Origin: a virus | Virus record (IMG/VR): IMGVR_UViG_3300042355_000033 | Span: 1-25,137 of that record | Length of the DNA: 25,137 nucleotides | Strand: one strand, 5' to 3' | Part shown: positions 1 to 7,024 of the stretch, one piece after another | Numbering within the stretch: the first letter of the stretch is position 1 | Layout of the letters: every line of letters begins with the position of its first letter | Notes under the pieces: generated by a model | What the model was told of the DNA's origin: nothing | Database searches by the model: none | Seen by the model: the letters and a program-made list of their open reading frames with translations, nothing else | Translations under genes and position numbers: made by a program

Positions 1-2
1 AG

Positions 3-89
3 CAGGACAGGTCGGCAAAGCTGCTGGCAGAGTGCTTGTCAGAGTTGTCGAGAATTAAAAGGGTGGTGAATGGATCAGCCTACGCCTGA
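3..89 (+). CDS. Possible 3' end of an upstream gene (frame uncertain)
   Basis: The first bases have no start codon and are most simply the tail of a gene lying upstream of the window. Two readings are possible. The frame starting at base 3 runs to TGA at 87-89 and gives a helical, charged tail (ending SRIKRVVNGSAYA) that would overlap the next gene by 20 bases. The frame starting at base 2 stops at TAA 56-58 and gives a short basic tail ending VRVVEN, leaving a normal gap with an SD before base 70. I cannot decide between them, and no function can be given. Confidence 0.25.
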   Translation, partial: QDRSAKLLAECLSELSRIKRVVNGSAYA

Positions 90-330
90 GGAGAAGTACC
101 GAGAGGAGTTATTGCTGTCCAGAACGGTTCTCAGAAATGAGATGAGAAGGGCGTCACACGCTTACACGCCGAAAGACAGGCGGGAGTTAGTGAAGACCTG
201 GAATGAGGTCTACAAGCCTGAGATCGCAAGAGAACTGTTGCGGGTAGCAAGGAACAAAGAGGCAATGTATCGCATTGCTAACTGGAACTTAGGTGAGTTT
301 GATAAGGAGCGTCGTGGTGGCAAACGATAA
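70..330 (+). CDS. Small charged hypothetical protein upstream of the packaging genes
   Basis: An 86-residue protein, not recognised. It is rich in Arg, Lys and Glu with no membrane segment and looks almost entirely helical; a YRIANWNLGEF stretch near the C-terminus is the only aromatic patch. The ATG at 70 has AAGGG/GGTGG 4-8 bases upstream. It sits two genes before the large terminase, where small terminase subunits often lie, and its size and charge would allow a DNA-binding packaging role, but I see no clear helix-turn-helix, so this is only position-based. Its 3' end overlaps the next gene, whose SD lies inside it. Confidence 0.7.
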   Translation: MDQPTPEEKYREELLLSRTVLRNEMRRASHAYTPKDRRELVKTWNEVYKPEIARELLRVARNKEAMYRIANWNLGEFDKERRGGKR

Positions 331-1111
331 GTATTCTGATATTACGGTCGTTGCCATTTATGGCGATGGGCGAGGACGTATAGCCCTGCCAGCTTTGAAG
401 AAGACTGCGGCAGCACTGCCTGGCAGCAAGCAGTTGCTGATTACCAATGTAGCGGTAGATGCAGACGTTCCGCAGAAACTGGTGGCGCATGGGCTGGACT
501 ACCATGCTTATTCTGAGTTTGTGCTGTACGGGCTGCATCACTACATTGACACGCCTTATGCCTTGATCGTGCAGCATGACGGTTGGGCGCTGAATCCTGA
601 TAACTGGCGAGATGAATGGCTGACCTACGACTATGTGGGTGGGCTGACACACGCAGCCTTAACGTCCTATGGCCTCTACAAGACCATGTACACCTGGTGG
701 GGCGAGTCAGATATCAGGATAGTACAGAACGGCGGCTTTAGCCTGCGTAGTAAGGCCATGCTGGAAGCGCCTTCTAAGTACGGCATCATGCGTAATCAAC
801 AAGCCGAACCTATGTTGATGAATGAAGATGTTCAGGTCTGCTGCTTCATGCGGCCTGCGTTAGAGAATGTGGGTATTCAGTTTTGTCCTGATGAACTCTC
901 TAAATACTTTTCTTTTGAACATTTAGGCCCAACTCATGAGGGCATGGACTTGACCAAGGTGTTTGGTCATCACGCCAGGTTCAGACAGCTTATTGATGAT
1001 GACAAAGTATTGTGGAAGCTAACCAAGGAGCAAATGGAAGGCATTCAAGGCGAGGAAGCGGTTTACGATTTATTTTCTGATTACTATAAATATGAAATGC
1101 TAATGGCATGA
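317..1111 (+). CDS. DUF5672 family protein, glycosyltransferase-like
   Basis: Resembles the DUF5672 family, thought to be GT-A-fold glycosyltransferases; sugar donor and acceptor are unknown. Counting from GTG 317 (264 residues), the family landmarks appear in order: TVVAIYG at the N-terminus, IVQHDGW at about 84-90 in the place of a metal-binding motif, NGGFSLRS at about 138-145, the acidic MNEDV at about 168-172, YFSFEH at about 197-202 and FGHHA at about 216-220. An in-frame GTG exists at 293, but GTG 317 has AAGGAG at 304-309 with 7-base spacing, so 317 is the better start. The gene overlaps the terminase gene by four bases (ATGA), suggesting co-expression. It could glycosylate a virion or host-surface component; the target is inference. 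Confidence 0.82.
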   Translation: MANDKYSDITVVAIYGDGRGRIALPALKKTAAALPGSKQLLITNVAVDADVPQKLVAHGLDYHAYSEFVLYGLHHYIDTPYALIVQHDGWALNPDNWRDEWLTYDYVGGLTHAALTSYGLYKTMYTWWGESDIRIVQNGGFSLRSKAMLEAPSKYGIMRNQQAEPMLMNEDVQVCCFMRPALENVGIQFCPDELSKYFSFEHLGPTHEGMDLTKVFGHHARFRQLIDDDKVLWKLTKEQMEGIQGEEAVYDLFSDYYKYEMLMA

Positions 1112-2874
1112 AATTTAATCTCGCGCAGTTTTACAAGTTTTGCTCACAGTTAAAGATTGAAACCAAAGAGCAGGGCTTAAAGAAGATGGATGTGCTGTTA
1201 GGCACACAAACGTATGTGATGGATGAGATCACAAGAGGGCTGGCTGAAGACATCCACTTCTTTGTGATCCTAAAAGGGCGGCAGCTTGGTATTACTACTA
1301 TCTCTTTGGCTTTAGACCTTTACTGGCACTTCATACACAATGGACTCCAAGGCACACTCACCACAGACACAGAAGAAAACCGAGATATGTTCCGATCAAC
1401 CCTTGCCATGTACATGGAAGGTCTACCCAAGGAATACCGGATACCGCTTCTTGCCCACAACCGGAATCAACTTCAACTCAAGAACCGCAGCCGCCTCTTT
1501 TATCAAGTTGCGGGGCTTAGAGCAAAAGGTAGCCTTGGTCGCGGTAAAGCCATTACCTTCCTACACGGAACTGAAACTTCGTCCTGGGGCGATGAAGAAG
1601 GTCTAGCCTCTCTGCTGGCATCTTTAGCTGAAACCAACCCGAACCGTCTGTACATCTTCGAGTCCACTGCGCGTGGCTTTAATATGTTCCACGATATGTA
1701 CGTCACTGCGAAACGCGCAAGAACACAAAGAGCAATCTTCTGTGGCTGGTGGCGTAACCAGTTCTATTCTGTTGATGCTGATTCACAGATTTACAAAGTC
1801 TACTGGGATGGCAAGCTAACGCCAGAAGAAAAAGAGTGGACACGCGACATTAAGAAACTCTACGACGTAGAGATCAATAGTCGGCAAATGGCTTGGTGGC
1901 GCTGGAAGTTGCATGAGGGCATCAAAGATGATGCGCTGATGTATCAGGAATTCCCGCCTACTGAAGACTACGCATTCATCATGACGGGAACTTCGTTCTT
2001 CTCGAACGCCCGTTGTACGGACATGATGAAGATCGCCAAGAAGATTGGTTGCGACTACTATCGCTACAGCATGGGCGCAAACTTCGTAGATACAGAAGTG
2101 GTGAAGTCTACGGAACGCTTGGCAACTCTGAAGATATGGGAGGAACCCGTTGATACGGCTTATTACGTTATTGGGGCAGACCCTGCTTATGGCAGTTCTG
2201 ATTGGGCTGATCGCTTTTGCATACAAGTCTACCGTTGCTACGCTGACGGTATGGAGCAAGTTGCAGAGTTTGCGACACCGGAGATGAACACCTATCAGTT
2301 CGCGTGGGTGATCGCCCACCTTGCTGGCGCTTACAAGAACTCGACATTGAACTTGGAAGTTAATGGCCCTGGTCAAGCAGTCATCAACGAACTGAGAAAC
2401 CTAAAGCGGCAGGCAGCTATGCTGACAGGCCAACAAGGGTATGACTTGATGAACGTGCTTGGTAGCATGAGCAACTATATCTGGCGTCGTAACGATACCT
2501 TGGGCGGGATCAGTAACAGCATCGGCTGGATTACAACATCACAGACCAAAGAGCGAATGCTGTCGTACATGAAGGATTACTTTGAGCGCAACATGATGGC
2601 GATCTATTCGACCGAGTTGATTGATGAGATGAAGACCATTGTGCGTGAAGGCTCTAGCATCCAAGCAACTGGCAGAAACAAGGATGATCGTGTGATGGCC
2701 TCTGCTTTGGCTTGCGCCGCATTTGCCGAGCAGGTACAGCCGAAGCTAATCAACATGAAAATTACCCGTGAGATGAGCAGAAAGACTGATGACATGACGC
2801 CAGAGCAAGTGGCGGTTGGTAGGAACGTATCTGATTACTTGAAAAGGATTGGTATTTATGGAGGCAGTGCGTGA
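1108..2874 (+). CDS. terL: Terminase large subunit (packaging ATPase/nuclease)
   Basis: A 588-residue DNA-packaging motor protein. The N-terminal ATPase shows a Walker A-like LKGRQLGITT at about 55-64, a Walker B region around AITFLHGTE (148-156) followed by SSWGDEE, and a coupling motif FESTARG at 184-190. The QEFPPTEDYAF segment (about 280-290) is the usual linker before the nuclease. The RNase H-like nuclease has GADPAYGSSD (D358), LNLEVNGPG (E417) and a C-terminal KDDRVMASALA where the third acidic cluster is expected. Length and order are normal for TerL, so the motor looks intact. It cuts the concatemer and drives DNA through the portal encoded at 3735. ATG 1108 overlaps the preceding stop (ATGA), implying translational coupling. 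Confidence 0.96.
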   Translation: MKFNLAQFYKFCSQLKIETKEQGLKKMDVLLGTQTYVMDEITRGLAEDIHFFVILKGRQLGITTISLALDLYWHFIHNGLQGTLTTDTEENRDMFRSTLAMYMEGLPKEYRIPLLAHNRNQLQLKNRSRLFYQVAGLRAKGSLGRGKAITFLHGTETSSWGDEEGLASLLASLAETNPNRLYIFESTARGFNMFHDMYVTAKRARTQRAIFCGWWRNQFYSVDADSQIYKVYWDGKLTPEEKEWTRDIKKLYDVEINSRQMAWWRWKLHEGIKDDALMYQEFPPTEDYAFIMTGTSFFSNARCTDMMKIAKKIGCDYYRYSMGANFVDTEVVKSTERLATLKIWEEPVDTAYYVIGADPAYGSSDWADRFCIQVYRCYADGMEQVAEFATPEMNTYQFAWVIAHLAGAYKNSTLNLEVNGPGQAVINELRNLKRQAAMLTGQQGYDLMNVLGSMSNYIWRRNDTLGGISNSIGWITTSQTKERMLSYMKDYFERNMMAIYSTELIDEMKTIVREGSSIQATGRNKDDRVMASALACAAFAEQVQPKLINMKITREMSRKTDDMTPEQVAVGRNVSDYLKRIGIYGGSA

Positions 2875-3263
2875 ACGACGTTATTCCTAAAAAGGAATTA
2901 TTAAAAATTATCAAAGCATTTGTGGCTGATGAAAGGCGCGGTATTCCGTTAGAGTTGTTTTCCGAACTTTGTGGCGTTGATCGCAAAACGCTCTACAACG
3001 TCTTCATTGTTGAGAAGTACCCAATGACAGAGTTAGTCCAGCGCAGGGTGTCGAAAGGCTATGAGTCCTGGCGCGATGGCGAGATTGCTGTGATGGAGCG
3101 CTACGGCAAGAAGTGGTTTGAGTTTCGCAAGACACCCAAGGTAAGAATGGTTAGAGGCTATGGACTTACGGTTAAAGATGGCGAGATCAAACTGGATATT
3201 GGTATTAAGAATCGTCTTGATTATGCTGGTTATTCACTTGATGATAAATTGAAGGGGATATGA
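2871..3263 (+). CDS. Hypothetical protein with possible helix-turn-helix
   Basis: A 130-residue protein of unknown function. Residues about 25-48, centred on LFSELCGVDRKTLYNVF, have the spacing and the Gly-Val turn of a helix-turn-helix, so DNA binding is plausible. The C-terminal part is basic and aromatic (KKWFEFRKTPK, then VRMVRGYGL). The GTG start at 2871 overlaps the terminase stop and has GGAGG at 2860-2864, six bases upstream, so this start is well supported. Placement directly after terL could fit a packaging or regulatory accessory role, but small terminase subunits are usually before terL and the order here is unusual for that. Function is unproven. Confidence 0.75.
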   Translation: MNDVIPKKELLKIIKAFVADERRGIPLELFSELCGVDRKTLYNVFIVEKYPMTELVQRRVSKGYESWRDGEIAVMERYGKKWFEFRKTPKVRMVRGYGLTVKDGEIKLDIGIKNRLDYAGYSLDDKLKGI

Positions 3264-3748
3264 TTATGGGAATATTGCGTGATTATCATTGTCAGACGCA
3301 CGGCTACTTTGAGTCGTTTGACGCCAAGTGTCCAATGAAAAGCTGCAATGAAGAAGTGTCTATCGTGCATCTTCAGCCGGTAGGTTTAAAGTCTGACAAG
3401 ACTAAACACAATGACAAGACCTTGAATCAGTTGGCGATGGACTTCGACATGACCGACATCAAGTCAGTGCGCGAGGGCGAAAGCCAATCAGGTTATCTAA
3501 CACGCAACAATAAGACGCCGCCGGAAGCGCCAAAAGAGCAGCGCCCTGGTGACGCTGTGATGTGGGGGAACACGTCCGGAACTCGCTGGAATTTGGACAG
3601 CCTGGTGAAGGGCAATGGTTATCGTTCTATTAACGGCGAATCCGTTGGCGTGAACCCTAAAGACCTTGGTAACTTGACAGCACCCAAGACTGCGAGTTAT
3701 ATAGCCGACCATGACAACCTGCAAATAAATCCAAATGCGGATACCTAG
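3260..3748 (+). CDS. Hypothetical protein with N-terminal zinc-ribbon-like motif
   Basis: A 162-residue protein. Near the N-terminus C11-x2-H14 and C24-x4-C29 form a likely CCHC zinc-ribbon-like knuckle in the segment from YHCQTHGYF to CPMKSC. The rest is polar and probably partly disordered in the middle (KTPPEAPKEQRPGD), then gives way to a Gly/Asn-rich C-terminus with SGTRWNLDSL. ATG 3260 overlaps the previous stop and has AAGGGG at 3252-3257; a second ATG at 3266 is also possible and would remove two residues. It lies between terL and portal and overlaps the portal gene by 14 bases. Small zinc-ribbon proteins between terminase and portal occur in other podovirus-like genomes without a known role. 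Confidence 0.75.
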   Translation: MIMGILRDYHCQTHGYFESFDAKCPMKSCNEEVSIVHLQPVGLKSDKTKHNDKTLNQLAMDFDMTDIKSVREGESQSGYLTRNNKTPPEAPKEQRPGDAVMWGNTSGTRWNLDSLVKGNGYRSINGESVGVNPKDLGNLTAPKTASYIADHDNLQINPNADT

Positions 3749-5357
3749 CAACCCACTACAGCGTGAGGAGTTCTATCTGGACTTGATCCAGAAGTGCTTT
3801 GTGTCACGGGAGGAGCGCAAGGCTGATTACTCCGCACTTCGATCCTATTATTTGTTTGGTGCAGCGCCGGAAGAATCACCGGCGCTTTTTAACAAGATTT
3901 TCCCGCATATCGACCAGTTGACCTCGTTCCTGTATTCCGCAGAAACGACACGGTTTACCATCAACCTCGGTGCTGAAGTTAGTCCTCAAGAACATCGGAA
4001 GATTCCGGTTCTGACTAACAAGCTGAACGACGAATGGCTAAACAGCAACTGTGATCAGGTCTTCTCTACCGCCCTGACCTGGGCGCTGTGTTTCGGCACA
4101 ACCTACGTCAAGCTGATCGTCAACAACGGCATCCACCCGTACATGGTGGAACCGGCAGGTATTGGCGTACTGCGTGAGGATGTTCCGTACACTGACCGCC
4201 AAGAAGCGATAGCGCAAACCTATTACATCACCAAGTCGGAACTCTACGCCCGTCTGTACTCTCATCCCAGGCGTGATGAGATTGTGAAGCGCGTAACGTC
4301 TTCCTACCAGCCGCAGCAACTAGAAATTCCTGATGGCATTGACCGCATCATCATGTCACAGACCAACCCAACGATGACCGGCACGGTCAACTTGGACTTG
4401 TCTGGCATGAACCGCTACAAGGCGCGGGTGTCAGAAGACACGGTAGAGATGACCGAGTTGTGGGTGTGGAACGATGAAACGATGGACTACCAGGTGGTTA
4501 CTATCGCCGATCCAGACGTCATCGTCTACGACCGACCAGGTGAGCAGGTATTTTTGAAGGGTGAGTTGCCATTCATTCAACTTTGCCCTAACCCAATGTA
4601 CGATTACTACTGGGGGCAGAGCGAAGTACAGCGTTTGGTGTTCTTGCAGTCGTTGCGAAACAAACGGATGACGGAGATTCTGGACTTGCTATCTAAGCAA
4701 GTTAATCCTCCTACAGCGCTAATTGGCTTTACTGGCATCTTAGATGAGAAAAGTTTTGCGTTAAATCGGGCGGGTGGTTTGCTGGCAACCGATATGCCTA
4801 ACTCCAAAGTCGAGAAGATGGCTCCGCAAATGCCAGGTGACTTGTTCGAGGTGATCCGTGAAGTGGATGCGATGTTCGCGGAAGCGTCAGGTATTACAAG
4901 CGTACTCTCAGGACGTGGAGAAACCGGCGTCAGAAGCCAAGGTCACGCCTCCCAACTTGCCCGACTCGGCTCCTCCAGAGCAAAAAAACGTGCGCTCATC
5001 ATTGAAGATAGCCTCGAAAAAGTATCCACGCTGTTCTTAAAGCTGATTCAGGCCTATGATGACACCAAGTTGGTCGATGCAGAGGGTGTGTCATTTATCG
5101 CAGAACAGTTCACCAACAACTATGTGGTGAAGGTGGACGCTCACTCGAATAGCCCGATCTTTACTGAAGACCTGCGACAGCTTGCCTTCAATATGTTTAA
5201 GGCTGGCGCTATCGATAAGGAATCTCTGATAGATTTGCTTGAACCGCCGATGAAGCAGTTGCTGAAAGAAAAGTTGAAGGTAATGGAAGCAAAGCAGGCG
5301 CTGCAACCGCAGCCGCCGCAGCAAAGTAAACCTGACTTAAAAGCAGTGGGGGAATAA
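3735..5357 (+). CDS. Portal protein (head-tail connector)
   Basis: A 540-residue protein with the layout of podovirus-type portals, close in length to T7 gp8 (about 536). Supporting features are the N-terminal helical clip start (DYSALRSYYLFG), the wing segment ALCFGTTYVKL at about 119-129, the mid-domain WVWND...VTIADPDVIVYDRP, the FIQLCPNPMYDYYWGQSE segment before the long tunnel helices, and GITSVLSGRGETGVRS near residue 390, which is very typical of portals. The C-terminus is Gln/Pro rich and charged. The dodecameric portal sits at one capsid vertex and is the DNA channel and terminase dock. The ATG at 3735 lies inside the preceding gene and lacks a strong SD, so expression probably depends on coupling to that gene. 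Confidence 0.95.
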   Translation: MRIPSNPLQREEFYLDLIQKCFVSREERKADYSALRSYYLFGAAPEESPALFNKIFPHIDQLTSFLYSAETTRFTINLGAEVSPQEHRKIPVLTNKLNDEWLNSNCDQVFSTALTWALCFGTTYVKLIVNNGIHPYMVEPAGIGVLREDVPYTDRQEAIAQTYYITKSELYARLYSHPRRDEIVKRVTSSYQPQQLEIPDGIDRIIMSQTNPTMTGTVNLDLSGMNRYKARVSEDTVEMTELWVWNDETMDYQVVTIADPDVIVYDRPGEQVFLKGELPFIQLCPNPMYDYYWGQSEVQRLVFLQSLRNKRMTEILDLLSKQVNPPTALIGFTGILDEKSFALNRAGGLLATDMPNSKVEKMAPQMPGDLFEVIREVDAMFAEASGITSVLSGRGETGVRSQGHASQLARLGSSRAKKRALIIEDSLEKVSTLFLKLIQAYDDTKLVDAEGVSFIAEQFTNNYVVKVDAHSNSPIFTEDLRQLAFNMFKAGAIDKESLIDLLEPPMKQLLKEKLKVMEAKQALQPQPPQQSKPDLKAVGE

Positions 5358-5524
5358 TGGCTCAAGACGCTATCGCACCAAAAGCAGATCAACCAAGGGC
5401 GGGAACATCAGCGCCTATGGATGACTCGCCCCGCCAGCCAACCTTGCAATATCGGGTGCAGGGCATAAGAAGTTTCGACCGTAGCCCGTCTATGCGGACT
5501 TACGGGAGATCAGTAAGGGGATAA
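5357..5524 (+). CDS. Small hypothetical protein (55 residues) after portal
   Basis: ATG 5357 overlaps the portal TAA by one base (TAATG) and is preceded by GGGGGA at 5348-5353, so initiation is credible. The product is 55 residues, polar and proline-containing at the N-terminus (MAQDAIAPKADQPRAG) and Arg-rich at the C-terminus (GIRSFDRSP to RTYGRSVRG). No membrane segment or known motif. The strong SD, exact coupling to portal and lack of any competing ORF argue that it is real; the function is unknown. Confidence 0.6.
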   Translation: MAQDAIAPKADQPRAGTSAPMDDSPRQPTLQYRVQGIRSFDRSPSMRTYGRSVRG

Positions 5525-5543
5525 GTCTAGCTAGGAGATGAAG

Positions 5544-5585
5544 ATGTACAAGAAAATGATGCGCGGTCGCAAAACTCGTCGTTAA
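5544..5585 (+). CDS. Tiny basic peptide 1 (13 residues)
   Basis: A 13-residue ORF, MYKKMMRGRKTRR, with AGGAG at 5533-5537 six bases before the ATG. Eight of thirteen residues are Lys or Arg counting the doubled ends, giving a protamine-like charge. It is far below normal gene-calling size and would be ignored alone, but a second similar ORF with its own SD lies 73 bases downstream. A nucleic-acid-binding or leader-peptide role is possible. In-frame ATG 5538 also exists but sits too close to the SD. Confidence 0.45.
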   Translation: MYKKMMRGRKTRR

Positions 5586-5658
5586 TCACCCCTAAAAGGG
5601 TAAAAGGGTGTGGCTGCTTGCCCATGAACTAGGTGGCCGCTGCTTAATGGAGGCTGTA

Positions 5659-5700
5659 ATGGCACGCAAAGCACGCAAAGGTCGCAAGGCCTGCAAGTAA
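5659..5700 (+). CDS. Tiny basic peptide 2 (13 residues)
   Basis: A second 13-residue ORF, MARKARKGRKACK, with GGAGG at 5649-5653 five bases before ATG 5659 (an in-frame ATG at 5647 overlaps the SD and is less likely). It matches the upstream peptide at M1, K4, G8, R9 and K10 and conservatively at positions 3, 7 and 13, which suggests tandem duplication. Both stop codons continue as TAATC. Seven of its residues are basic. Unknown function; DNA condensation, capsid-associated packing peptide or translational leader are the options. Confidence 0.45.
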   Translation: MARKARKGRKACK

Positions 5701-5720
5701 TCCTTTCGGAGTAATCCCAA

Positions 5721-5780
5721 AGGGGCGGGGAAATGAAATATACGCCCCTGCTTGACAAAAGCTATTAAAAAGCTTACTTC
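5721..5780 (+). promoter_or_regulatory. Inter-operon control region: hairpin plus TTGACA box
   Basis: Between the tiny peptides and the gene at 5807 lies the longest stretch without an ordinary ORF. AGGGGCG at 5721-5727 pairs with CGCCCCT at 5743-5749 (7 bp, 15-base loop); no U-run follows, so it is not a standard intrinsic terminator. A perfect -35-like TTGACA occurs at 5752-5757, but the best -10 at 17-base spacing (TACTTC, 5775-5780) is poor. An additional weak hairpin, CACCC 5587-5591 with GGGTG 5606-5610, lies between the two peptides. This could be a promoter for the capsid genes or an RNA processing site; confidence is low. Confidence 0.3.
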
Positions 5781-5806
5781 TATCGGCAAAATTTATTGGG
5801 GTATTT

Positions 5807-6250
5807 ATGAGCGTACCACCGGATCAACTGATGCAGATGATGCGTAGCGAGCGAAGCCCTCAGCAGCCATCGCCTATGGACTCAGAGGCGTCTGCAACGG
5901 ATATGACGCCCCCAATGTCTGCCCCAATGTCTACGCCAGAACCCCAAATGGGCAATCGCGAAGGCGCAATGGTCAATTTAGGCCTGGCAATGGACTTAAT
6001 TCAAAGAGCGCTACCGGCTTTGGGTAGCAGTTCGCCGGAAGGCGTTAAAGTCTTGTCTGCGCTACGCACTTTGACTGGTGTAATTGGTAGCAAGAAAGAA
6101 TCCATTGACGAATTGAAGCAATCTGAGATTCTTCAGATGCTACAGGCACTTCCACAGGCGGGTGGCGCAACGCCGGAAGGTAAGGCTTTGGCAGCAGCGC
6201 CAGCAATACCTGGTATGCAGATGCCAGGCGGAACCCCTCAAACAATGTAA
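5807..6250 (+). CDS. Hypothetical Pro/Met-rich protein between portal and scaffold
   Basis: A 147-residue protein. Residues 1-50 are disordered-looking and rich in Pro, Met, Ser and Gln. Residues about 54-115 form helices (MVNLGLAMDLIQRALPALG, then SPEGVKVLSALRTL and DELKQSEILQMLQALP), and the C-terminus is again Ala/Pro/Gly/Met-rich. The helical core resembles small proteins found between portal and scaffold in other podovirus-like genomes, where it is usually unannotated. GGGG at 5798-5801 precedes ATG 5807 by five bases. It could act with the scaffold in head assembly; this is position-based. Confidence 0.8.
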   Translation: MSVPPDQLMQMMRSERSPQQPSPMDSEASATDMTPPMSAPMSTPEPQMGNREGAMVNLGLAMDLIQRALPALGSSSPEGVKVLSALRTLTGVIGSKKESIDELKQSEILQMLQALPQAGGATPEGKALAAAPAIPGMQMPGGTPQTM

Positions 6251-6259
6251 GGAGAAATC

Positions 6260-6445
6260 ATGGATTTATTTAAGCCACGCGGCGCTTCCGCACCTCGCCG
6301 CCCTACCGACAACAACCAGCAGAATGGTCAAATCGTTAATACTCCCCGTTTTTCGGAGTTTGGCGGTCTGAAGAACGCTGGCGCAGCAGGCAGCAAGAAC
6401 AAGATGCAAGTTCAGAAGCCTGGTGACGGTAAGCGGGTTGTTTAA
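6260..6445 (+). CDS. Small basic hypothetical protein (61 residues)
   Basis: A 61-residue polar, basic protein with no hydrophobic core. The start MDLFKPRGASAPRRP and the FSEFGGLKNAGAAG stretch are the only landmarks. AAGGAG lies at about 6249-6254 before ATG 6260. It is probably disordered and may be a minor head component or assembly factor, given its place between portal and scaffold. Not recognised. Confidence 0.7.
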   Translation: MDLFKPRGASAPRRPTDNNQQNGQIVNTPRFSEFGGLKNAGAAGSKNKMQVQKPGDGKRVV

Positions 6446-6463
6446 TTTATTAAGGGGATAATC

Positions 6464-6994
6464 ATGTCATTAGAAGACCTAACACCAGAAGCCCGTGACG
6501 AACTGGCTTTGCTTGCAAAACAACTGTCCGAGAATCCTGAAACGCGCAAAGACTTTCTGCGTCAAGTGAAGAAGGTCAAGCCGGAGATGCCGATTCCCGA
6601 ACTGGAAATTGAAGACTACACGCGCCATGCTGTCGAAAAGGCAAATGACCGTGTTGCTCAATTGGAAGCAAGGCTTCGTGAAAAGGATGCGATGGATGAA
6701 CTCAACAAGCGTCGCAGCAAGTTGAAGTCCAAAGGTCTGATTGACAATGATGATGACATTCAAGAAGTGGAGAAAGTCATGCTAGAAAAAGGCATTACTA
6801 ACCACGAAGCAGCAGCGGAATACTGGCGCTGGATGCAGCAGTCTGCCGCACCTACGCCAACTGGTTATAACCCGTCAGCTATCAACAAGTTCGACCTGTC
6901 GAAATACTGGAAGAACCCTGTTGCTGGCGCACGGGATGAAGCAGCAAAAGCACTCAATGAGTTGCGGAAAAACCCGCGACCCATTGGTTTGTAA
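6464..6994 (+). CDS. Putative scaffolding protein
   Basis: A 176-residue highly charged, predominantly helical protein directly before the major capsid gene, the standard place for a scaffold. The central region (about residues 50-115) is a strong coiled-coil candidate with KANDRVAQLEARLREK and DELNKRRSKLKSKG. The C-terminus (about 140-176) is basic with KYWKNPVAGARDEAAKALNE; scaffolds commonly use a basic C-terminal helix to touch the capsid protein. Scaffolds help capsid subunits form a procapsid and are then released or cleaved. SD AAGGGG at about 6451-6456 precedes ATG 6464. Identification rests on position and composition rather than a specific motif. Confidence 0.72.
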   Translation: MSLEDLTPEARDELALLAKQLSENPETRKDFLRQVKKVKPEMPIPELEIEDYTRHAVEKANDRVAQLEARLREKDAMDELNKRRSKLKSKGLIDNDDDIQEVEKVMLEKGITNHEAAAEYWRWMQQSAAPTPTGYNPSAINKFDLSKYWKNPVAGARDEAAKALNELRKNPRPIGL

Positions 6995-7024
6995 ACAAGG
7001 GGATTTTTGACTCGGAGATAAACT

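Noticed and set aside
1816-2376. 186-residue ORF on the - strand inside the terminase
   Set aside because: Antisense shadow of a well-supported terL; no SD or family pattern.
5721-5749. Intrinsic terminator at the 5721-5749 hairpin
   Set aside because: The stem is not followed by a U-run and the loop is long.
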